59,886 bases of DNA, taken from assembly GCA_024228555.1 (NCBI GenBank), contig JAAETI010000921.1, positions 1-59,886 of the forward strand. The letters run 5' to 3'. Below, one piece after another: positions 54,360 to 59,886 of this stretch. Position 1 is the first letter of the stretch. Each line of letters opens with the position of its first letter. A model generated the notes under the pieces. That model made no database searches and had not been told where the DNA came from. It was given only the letters and a program-made list of their open reading frames with translations. The DNA comes from a bacterium. Lineage in GTDB: Bacteria; Actinomycetota; Acidimicrobiia; Spongiisociales; UBA5794. The translations under genes and the position numbers were made by a program.

Positions 54360-55556
54360 ATGACAGCGATAGACGAAATCCGAAGACGCATCGTCGGCAC
54401 CACTACGGGCTTGTTTGCGCATGCCCCGTACCCGCTCGAGGACTCTCTGCAGTACCGAGGCGATCCAGGGCTGTTTGGTCCTGATTCGGTCACGTGGCGG
54501 CTCACCGGTGACGTTGCCACCTTTGTGGGCGGGATCCGGGCACTGCTTGTCCAAGCCGCTCACCAGGAGGTGGCGGCTGGTGTCGCTGATCACTCTCGTT
54601 ACCAAGATGATCCGCTCGGTCGGTTGTCTCGAACATCGTCGTACGTAACCGCCACCGCCTTTGGAGCGATGCCAGAAGTTCAGGGAGCGGTCCGTATGGT
54701 GCGTCGCGCTCATCGCCCGGTGCGTGGCGAGTCCCATCGTCTCAAGAGTTACGCCGCCGACGATCCCGGCCATGCCGCATGGGTGCACAACGTGCTCACC
54801 TATTCGTTCCTGTCTGCATATCAGGTGTTCGGCAAGGACAAGCTGAGCGACCGTGACGCCGATCGATTTGTTGCCGAACAGACCGCGGTGGGACGGTTAT
54901 TGGACGCTGATCCGCTTCCTCGGACTGCCGAAGAGCTAATCGAGTGGGTGGTGGAACACCCCGATATTGGGCAGTCGCCGGGTATGGAGACCGCCGTCGA
55001 CTTCCTCCGCTCCCCGCCACTCCCGCTGAAGGTGCGGTTGGCGTACCGGGTGGCTGAGCCTCAGGTCCTGACCCGACCGACCGTGTGCCGCAACGGCTGG
55101 GATGGCAGAGTGTCACTGTTGCGTTGTAGGTTTGCTGTCGTGACCGACTCCAAGCGCCCTGACATGACTCTCGAAGAACTCGAACGACGCATCCGTCTCA
55201 GCTGGGGTCCCGACACCTGCCAGTTCCTTCATCTATGGGACCCGGATCGACCCGAGCAGGGTCAGTGCGGAACGACCGCCATGGTCGTCATGGACATCAT
55301 GGGAGGCGAGCTGCTCGAAGCCAGGGTTCATCTCGATGGGGAACAGGTCGAGTATCACTACTGGACCCGACTACCCAATGGCCAGGAAGTGGACTTCACC
55401 CGCACACAGTTCGATGCGCCGGGTGACCGCCGAGCTATCGGGGAACCGGTCGTCAAGGAACGCCCGCCGACGCTGAAACCCGAGTTCCAGTCGCTGTACG
55501 ACACAATGCTGGCTCGGGTACTCGCACCCGACGATGAGGCCGACACCGGCTCTTAG
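54360..55556 (+). CDS. DUF2236/MpaB-like oxygenase ORF running into a YunG domain
   Basis: Residues about 25-250 are DUF2236 (MpaB/latex-clearing protein-like heme oxygenase): RLTGDVATFVGGIRALLVQAAHQ, YVTATAFGAM and W-V-H-N-V-L-T-Y-S-F. Residues 261-398 are a separate YunG-like domain (GQCGTTAMVVMDIMGGELL, HYWTRLPNGQEVDFTRTQF). The intervening about 30 residues have no family pattern. In another frame the same bases give GPDPTDRVPQRLGWQS then a stop at 55129, a plausible MpaB tail. The ORF may thus be a fusion or two genes joined by one indel near 55050-55075. Confidence 0.75.
   Translation: MTAIDEIRRRIVGTTTGLFAHAPYPLEDSLQYRGDPGLFGPDSVTWRLTGDVATFVGGIRALLVQAAHQEVAAGVADHSRYQDDPLGRLSRTSSYVTATAFGAMPEVQGAVRMVRRAHRPVRGESHRLKSYAADDPGHAAWVHNVLTYSFLSAYQVFGKDKLSDRDADRFVAEQTAVGRLLDADPLPRTAEELIEWVVEHPDIGQSPGMETAVDFLRSPPLPLKVRLAYRVAEPQVLTRPTVCRNGWDGRVSLLRCRFAVVTDSKRPDMTLEELERRIRLSWGPDTCQFLHLWDPDRPEQGQCGTTAMVVMDIMGGELLEARVHLDGEQVEYHYWTRLPNGQEVDFTRTQFDAPGDRRAIGEPVVKERPPTLKPEFQSLYDTMLARVLAPDDEADTGS
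55127..55132 (+). promoter_or_regulatory. Possible -10 box TAGGTT for a separate YunG gene
   Basis: TAGGTT ends 7 nt before the GTG at 55140, the same TANNNT/leaderless layout as elsewhere. It would also coincide with the stop codon of the frame-shifted MpaB reading. Confidence 0.4.
55140..55556 (+). other. YunG-like domain, possibly an independent gene
   Basis: From GTG 55140 the product would be 138 residues, the usual size of YunG proteins, starting at MTLEELERRIRLSW eight residues later. It is in frame with the upstream MpaB-like ORF. YunG family function is unknown. Confidence 0.5.
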
Positions 55557-55710
55557 CCAGCACGACCGCCGCTCACCCATGCCGCTCCGCTCGCTGCGGA
55601 CGGAACAAGCCCGAGCATCCGAAGATCGGAGCCAACCCAACCTTGCGGTCGGTCCATCCGATGAGTCGACGAGATCCTGAACAGCCGCCTCCCAAATTGG
55701 CCGAGTCCAG

Positions 55711-56235
55711 TCAGGTGTCGAGTGTGGCGGTACTGGTTGGGCGGGTATGCCGGAAGCTTACCTGGGTCGCACCGTACTCCTCGAAGGTTGCTTCCTCGGC
55801 GAATCCGAGACTGCGGAGCAGACGAATTGAGCTGACGTTGGCTTCCTGAGTAACCGCGATGATCGAGCGGTCGTCGGCGTTGTTCCAGACCCACTTCATG
55901 GCCGCCGCCACCGCCTCTCGCGCTATCCCCCGCCCCCAATACTCAGGTAAGAGCTGAAACGAGACTTCCAGCTCACCCCGCTCCCGCTCCAGCGTGCAAC
56001 TCCCCAACGGCTCGTCACTGCTGTTGTCAGCAATGCAGAACACACCCCACTGCTCACCAACGACTGCCAGTTCCAACAGTTCGAGATGTGCCTCGCCAAC
56101 CGGACCGCCCAGGAACCGCCGCACCTCCGAACTCGACATCCACTCGCGGATGGCTGGCTTGTCCTTGTCAACCAGGGGACGCAGTGTCAGTCGCTCGGTC
56201 TTAATCGTCGTCTCTGTCCATACCATGGGCTGCAT
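55711..56235 (-). CDS. RimJ-like GNAT N-acetyltransferase
   Basis: The protein has about 174 residues, starting at one of three closely spaced Met codons (56247, 56235 or 56226). The Acetyltransf_3 pattern is TERLTLRPL near the N-terminus, the acetyl-CoA loop P-E-Y-W-G-R-G-I-A-R-E-A, and NVSSIRLLRSLGF. It probably acetylates a protein N-terminus or small molecule. The substrate is unknown. Confidence 0.85.
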   Translation of the reverse strand: MQPMVWTETTIKTERLTLRPLVDKDKPAIREWMSSSEVRRFLGGPVGEAHLELLELAVVGEQWGVFCIADNSSDEPLGSCTLERERGELEVSFQLLPEYWGRGIAREAVAAAMKWVWNNADDRSIIAVTQEANVSSIRLLRSLGFAEEATFEEYGATQVSFRHTRPTSTATLDT

Positions 56236-56332
56236 GATGCTAGACAAACGCTTTAGCCGGACGGTGCTGCAATCGATGATTGCGATCCCGGGCGGGGAGA
56301 CAGGTGGGCTGGCGAGGCGGTCTCGCTCTCGA

Positions 56333-56830
56333 CTAGTCGGAGAGTGTTCGCCGCATCACGGTATCGACTCCTACATAGGCCCTGGGTCGAACGACTCGCC
56401 AATCGCATCGTTCGTAGAAGCGGTGCGCCTCGCTGGTATGCAGCCACAGGTCGTCGAATCCCAGGTCGCGACACTCCTCCTCGACTGCGCCCAGGAGTAC
56501 CCGGCCGATGCCCAGGTTCCTCGCCGGCCCTTGGACAAACATCCCAGTAAGCCACGGACCTCGATCGGCAAAGTCCGCATCGCCGTCGTCCCAGCACACT
56601 GTCGCGGTACCGACCAAGACCTCAGAGAGAAGTGCGAGTCTGGTGAACGGCACTGAACCGCGCAATGATTGGCTTACTATGAGTTCCTGCTTACGGGCCT
56701 CGGAGTCGTTGGGATCGGTGTGGTCGCTCCATTCACTCCAATGCCACCGCGCTATCTGCGGTACGAGTTCGAGATGATCCGCGAGATCTCGAACTGAGAG
56801 ACCATCGATGGAGTGTTGAGCACCAGCCAT
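56333..56830 (-). CDS. GNAT-family N-acetyltransferase
   Basis: The 165-residue protein starts at ATG 56830 (56851 is an alternative). It shows the GNAT core LTGMFVQGPARNLGIGRVLLGAVEEECRDLG (acetyl-CoA loop R-N-L-G-I-G) and LHTSEAHRFYERCDW. It is close to a second GNAT gene but of a different subfamily. Substrate unknown. Confidence 0.85.
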   Translation of the reverse strand: MAGAQHSIDGLSVRDLADHLELVPQIARWHWSEWSDHTDPNDSEARKQELIVSQSLRGSVPFTRLALLSEVLVGTATVCWDDGDADFADRGPWLTGMFVQGPARNLGIGRVLLGAVEEECRDLGFDDLWLHTSEAHRFYERCDWRVVRPRAYVGVDTVMRRTLSD

Positions 56831-56925
56831 GCAGGGATTCTCGCACGGCACCCCGTGTGCTTACGAACCGCAGGATCGACAATCCACGGGTCGCGTCTCC
56901 GACGGGTCGCTCAGTCGTCACGATC

Positions 56926-57588
56926 TCATCGGACGAGACGCACGACAGCGTCAAGTCCTCGTGGTGACACCTCACCGGGCATCGGCAATACCAGCGTGTC
57001 GATGCCAAGAGAGGCGGCCGCTCCATCGCTCGGCATAGAGTCACCGACCATCAGCGAATCCGACGCATCGACCGCAAGCAGATCAAGTGCGGTCGTGAAC
57101 ATCCTCTCGTCTGGTTTCTGGAACCCATTCTCAGCCGATATGACTACTGCGTCCACGAACTCGGCCAGACCGTAGTTGGTGATCGCTGGCCGAATGTCTC
57201 GGTGGAAGTTGGTGACCACCGCAACACTGACGCCAAGCGAGCTGATCTCAGCGAGCACGTCATGGGTATCCGGATAGATGGGATGGGTGGCGGGTTCGAA
57301 CTCCATCGCATAGATCGCCTCAGCCAGGTCCGCATCGACACCAGCACGTTCGAACCACAACATGTTGGCGAGGCGATGCAGCTCCGGTGAGCAATCCTCC
57401 GTGGCCATTGCTTCTTTGACGTCAGGCAAGCTGTAGGCGGATCCAAGGGATAACGCCAATTCCTCAAAGGCACCCTCGTCGATAGGTCGCCCGAGGGATT
57501 CGTGGGCCCGACGTAGCCGCCAACGACCAGGCTGGTAGTGGACCAACGTGCCTACCCAATCGAATAAGACCGCCCTGTAGTGACTCAC
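56926..57588 (-). CDS. HAD-family hydrolase
   Basis: The 220-residue protein has motif I L-F-D9-W-V-G-T-L, motif II VVTNFH, motif III lysine in FQKPDERMF, and motif IV MVGDSMPSDG, with a cap domain inserted after motif I. Motif I reads DWVGT rather than DxDGT, so the usual +2 acid is replaced by Val. The DW-x-GT form recalls phosphonatase/dehalogenase-like members. The start is GTG 57588, 6 nt after TAGAGT. Confidence 0.87.
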   Translation of the reverse strand: MSHYRAVLFDWVGTLVHYQPGRWRLRRAHESLGRPIDEGAFEELALSLGSAYSLPDVKEAMATEDCSPELHRLANMLWFERAGVDADLAEAIYAMEFEPATHPIYPDTHDVLAEISSLGVSVAVVTNFHRDIRPAITNYGLAEFVDAVVISAENGFQKPDERMFTTALDLLAVDASDSLMVGDSMPSDGAAASLGIDTLVLPMPGEVSPRGLDAVVRLVR

Positions 57589-57594
57589 GCTCGG

Positions 57595-57600
57595 ACTCTA
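57595..57600 (-). promoter_or_regulatory. -10 box TAGAGT of the HAD gene
   Basis: TAGAGT (minus strand) ends 6 nt before GTG 57588. No ribosome binding site is present. Confidence 0.5.
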
Positions 57601-57744
57601 CCTCGAACCCGCACTCGGCCACCCACGCTCCGCATAATCACTCTGCCGCCTCGAATCACCACGGGCTAGCTATTGAGCGGGCCGAGCAGGCCACAGTCAG
57701 CGTTTGTCGGAGACCGGGGCCTGAGCGTCAAGTCGATATCTGCC

Positions 57745-57750
57745 TAGAGT
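57745..57750 (+). promoter_or_regulatory. -10 box TAGAGT of the methyltransferase gene
   Basis: TAGAGT ends 6 nt before ATG 57757. It is the same hexamer and spacing as for the divergent HAD gene 145 nt away. Confidence 0.5.
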
Positions 57751-57756
57751 CCAATC

Positions 57757-58401
57757 ATGGAGCCTATCGAGACCGTCGCTGCTGGATACGATCGCCTGGC
57801 CAACAAGTGGGATAGGTGGACTGCGACCGTTGAGCCTGACTTGCGGTTGGAGTTCCTACGGCAACTTGAGACCGAGATACCGGTCGGGGCGGCCGTAGTC
57901 GAACTGGGATGCGGCACGGGTCACCCCGTCGGTTGCGCACTGTCGAAGAGGTTCGACTACCTCGGAGTGGACGTATCCCCCGAGATGGTGCGAATCGCAT
58001 CTGCCCACTGCCCGCAAGCTCGGTTCCAGACCGTCAACATGGCAACACTCACCCTTCCCGAACAATCGCTGGCTGCGGTCGTGGCGTTCTACTCGATCAT
58101 CCATCTACCACGTGACAGTCACAGTCCCCTGTTCGCTTCAATTCATCGGTGGTTAGAACCGCGCGGCTGGTTCGTAGCCAGCCTCGGAACATCCGACCTT
58201 GAAGCAGGAACTGATAAGGGCTGGCTCGGTGCCGGCGAGATGTACTGGAGCGGCTGGGACGCGGACAAGAACCTCATGCTGCTTCAGGACGCCGGGTTCT
58301 CGGTAGTTGACGCTCACGTGATCGGCCAGATGGAAGGTGACAATCCAGTCGAGTTCCAATGGGTGCAATGCCAAAAGGCCCATGCTCAATCGGCAGATTG
58401 A
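57757..58401 (+). CDS. Class I SAM-dependent methyltransferase
   Basis: The 214-residue protein has the SAM-binding motif I V-V-E-L-G-C-G-T-G-H-P, the acidic motif LGVDVSPEMV, and motif IV FYSIIHL, all typical of Methyltransf_11/25. The substrate cannot be inferred. Its promoter pairs with that of the divergent HAD gene. Confidence 0.87.
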   Translation: MEPIETVAAGYDRLANKWDRWTATVEPDLRLEFLRQLETEIPVGAAVVELGCGTGHPVGCALSKRFDYLGVDVSPEMVRIASAHCPQARFQTVNMATLTLPEQSLAAVVAFYSIIHLPRDSHSPLFASIHRWLEPRGWFVASLGTSDLEAGTDKGWLGAGEMYWSGWDADKNLMLLQDAGFSVVDAHVIGQMEGDNPVEFQWVQCQKAHAQSAD

Positions 58402-58635
58402 ACGCATCTCGAGGATGGTCGCCAACACTGTCAGTGTCCGAGACGCTGAGCGCAAACCTGCCGACCCGTGTAATAGGCAAAACGCAGGTGATGCCGACAT
58501 AGGTGCTGATCTGCGTGGAAAGCGCACGAATCGCTTGAGATACGCGCTCGTGGCTACGGGAGTGTCCGTTGTCGCAATGGGCGGGCGCGCCCACGGTTCG
58601 TAGACTGGCCCAACAGCTATCACAGGGGGACACTG
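58402..58635. other. Spacer between the two methyltransferase genes
   Basis: No gene, repeat or RNA motif is recognised in these 234 nt. An AGGGGG ribosome binding site lies at the end, before ATG 58636. Confidence 0.4.
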
Positions 58636-59370
58636 ATGCCCGAGGACTACTTCGGAGAAGGAATCGCGGAGCGCTACGACGCGGGGGCAGCAGACCTCTC
58701 TACGCCCGAGGTCGTCGGTCCTGTTGTGGATTTCCTCGCCAACCTTGCAGGTGAAGGCCGAGCGTTGGAGTTCGGCATAGGCACGGGTCGCATTGGACTT
58801 CCTCTCCACGAACGAGGTATCCCGGTTGACGGTATCGACCTGTCGGCTGCGATGCTTCGACAGCTCGAGGGGAAACCCGGAGCCGACAGCATCAACGCGA
58901 TAGAGGGCAACTTCGCGTCGATGTCGATGGAAGGCACCTACACCTTGGTGTACCTCGTGTTCAACACGATCAACAATCTCACGACCCAAGACGAGCAGGT
59001 GGCTTGCTTTCGCAATGCAGCAAATCACCTCGAACCCGGTGGCTACTTCGTTATCGAAGTGAACCTGCCCAAGCTGCGGATGCTACCTCCGGGCCAGAAT
59101 CTCCACACGTTCCATCTCAGCGAGAACCGCTGGGGGATTGATGAGTACCACTTCGCAACCCAGGACTTCACGTCACACCATTTCGCTGTGCGCGATGGCG
59201 AGCTGAAGCGGATGTCCGTCCCGTTCCGATACGTGTTTCCAGAGGAGCTAGACCTGATGGCGAAGATCGCTGGAATGAGCCGTTTCGGAAGGTGGGCAGG
59301 TTGGGAGGATGAGCCATTCACCGATGACAGTACGAAGCATGTGTCTGTCTGGCAGAAGCACGCCGAGTAA
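58636..59370 (+). CDS. Class I SAM-dependent methyltransferase
   Basis: The 244-residue protein has motif I ALEFGIGTGRIGLPL, then VDGIDLSAAML, then YLVFNTINNL and LEPGGYFVIEV, the order seen in Methyltransf_25. It is not a close copy of the preceding methyltransferase. Substrate unknown. Confidence 0.87.
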   Translation: MPEDYFGEGIAERYDAGAADLSTPEVVGPVVDFLANLAGEGRALEFGIGTGRIGLPLHERGIPVDGIDLSAAMLRQLEGKPGADSINAIEGNFASMSMEGTYTLVYLVFNTINNLTTQDEQVACFRNAANHLEPGGYFVIEVNLPKLRMLPPGQNLHTFHLSENRWGIDEYHFATQDFTSHHFAVRDGELKRMSVPFRYVFPEELDLMAKIAGMSRFGRWAGWEDEPFTDDSTKHVSVWQKHAE

Positions 59371-59669
59371 GCCAGCAGCAGAGCAGCACCGCGCTCATCG
59401 AGGTCTTCTACTAGGAGCGACGCGACCCTCGTCACGCCGGATGCTGTTTCGAGAGTTCGTAGCGATGGGGGTGGAGCTAGCAAATGGACAATTCGCGTCG
59501 GTTTCGGGCAGCCAATCGGGAGACCCGGATCAGCGTGCTCACGCTGCGTGGCGCCAGCGTCGCCCGGTAGCCAATCCTGGACGTGCCGTTCCCGGACGGA
59601 TGGGGAAATGCTCGTTCCTGCGTTGTATTTGGCGATCTGCGCGCTATGTGGTTGAGCAAGACGAGGGTA
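59371..59669. other. 300-nt stretch without a recognisable gene
   Basis: Only short frames without starts or family motifs are present. It ends at the promoter of the final gene. Confidence 0.4.
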
Positions 59670-59697
59670 TTGATAGGTCAATATTTTGACCTATAAT
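59670..59697 (+). promoter_or_regulatory. Promoter with internal operator palindrome of the antitoxin gene
   Basis: -35 TTGATA (59670-59675), a 16-nt spacer and -10 TATAAT (59692-59697) form a near-consensus promoter. A palindrome with 9-nt arms (ATAGGTCAA at 59673-59681 and TTGACCTAT at 59686-59694, 4-nt spacer) fills the gap between the boxes. ATG 59705 follows 7 nt later, so the transcript is probably leaderless. Autorepression by the antitoxin is the obvious reading. Confidence 0.7.
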
Positions 59698-59704
59698 GGA
59701 ACCC

Positions 59705-59886
59705 ATGAGCGACACCCTCCCATTCTCGGAAGTCAAGACACATCTCTCTGAGCTAGCCGACCGAGTTGAAACCGAGCACGACCGAATCCTGGTGACCCGA
59801 AGCGGCCGGCCCTCGTTTGTGCTCATGAGTCCCGACGATCTGGAGTCCCTCGAGGAGTCACTCGACATCCTCAGAGACGATGAACT
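59705..59886 (+). CDS. Phd/YefM-family antitoxin (3' truncated by the window edge)
   Basis: The first 60 residues show the Phd/YefM pattern FSEVKTHLSELADRVETEHDRILVTRSGRPSFVLMSPDDLESLEES, very similar in layout to the complete antitoxin at 27411-27680. The rest of the gene, and any toxin partner, lie beyond the window. Confidence 0.85.
   Translation, partial: MSDTLPFSEVKTHLSELADRVETEHDRILVTRSGRPSFVLMSPDDLESLEESLDILRDDE

Noticed and set aside
1-59886. Search for insertion sequences, prophage genes, attachment sites or a replication origin
   Set aside because: I found no transposase, integrase, phage structural or initiator protein, nor any long flanking direct or inverted repeats. The only repeat pair seen is the short non-coding element at about 8.3 and 25.2 kb.

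Overview
The window looks like chromosomal DNA of a high-GC actinobacterium, probably a deep-branching, non-mycobacterial lineage such as Acidimicrobiia. That placement is inferred from several features: F420-type enzymes (a DDN-like nitroreductase and an LLM-class oxidoreductase), a DUF2236/MpaB protein, many secreted lipoproteins, GTG/TTG starts, and numerous start codons lying 6-7 nt after a TANNNT -10 box (leaderless transcription). I see no rRNA, tRNA, CRISPR array, IS element or phage genes. Most genes are ordinary housekeeping or accessory genes in short operons.

Layout. 1-16.8 kb is an exported-protein region: the end of a TAP-like alpha/beta hydrolase, a serine beta-lactamase-like hydrolase, a 2027-residue alpha-2-macroglobulin without its thioester motif, a sulfatase, a DUF3160/Excalibur lipoprotein, a CapA-like lipoprotein, and a coupled operon of two paralogous lipoproteins plus a small-molecule kinase. 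16.8-21.4 kb holds an AllH-like DUF2877 protein, a DDAH-like hydrolase, a GT39 membrane glycosyltransferase, and a HypA + MinD/Mrp-ATPase pair with no hydrogenase nearby. 21.5-25.1 kb is a double-length secreted 5'-nucleotidase closed by a strong hairpin. 25.3-28.6 kb carries small membrane/regulator genes, a RelE/Phd toxin-antitoxin pair and an Asp/Glu racemase-like gene. 28.6-36.7 kb has a degraded quinone oxidoreductase, an MMPL/RND transporter, a nitroreductase, a DinB protein, the TrkA/TrkH potassium system and a DUF445 protein.

36.8-43.6 kb contains azlCD and a cytochrome bc operon: Rieske, a b6-type cytochrome b, subunit IV fused to a triheme cytochrome c, and a tetraheme cytochrome c. 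plsC and a SnoaL-like gene follow. 43.6-51.3 kb has an ADP-forming acyl-CoA synthetase/GNAT fusion, DUF1684, two membrane-associated glycosyltransferases, a frameshifted SRPBCC gene and an orphan sensor kinase.

51.3-53.3 kb is the most notable locus: cysteine synthase, TusA and DsrE2 genes preceded on the minus strand by a 23-codon leader ORF with five consecutive Cys codons, then an intrinsic terminator with a visible alternative antiterminator pairing. This is a complete candidate cysteine attenuator of the trp type. 53.3-59.9 kb has an LLM oxidoreductase, an MpaB/YunG ORF that is probably two genes joined by a frameshift, two GNATs, a HAD hydrolase, two methyltransferases, and a truncated Phd-type antitoxin whose promoter contains a near-perfect operator palindrome.
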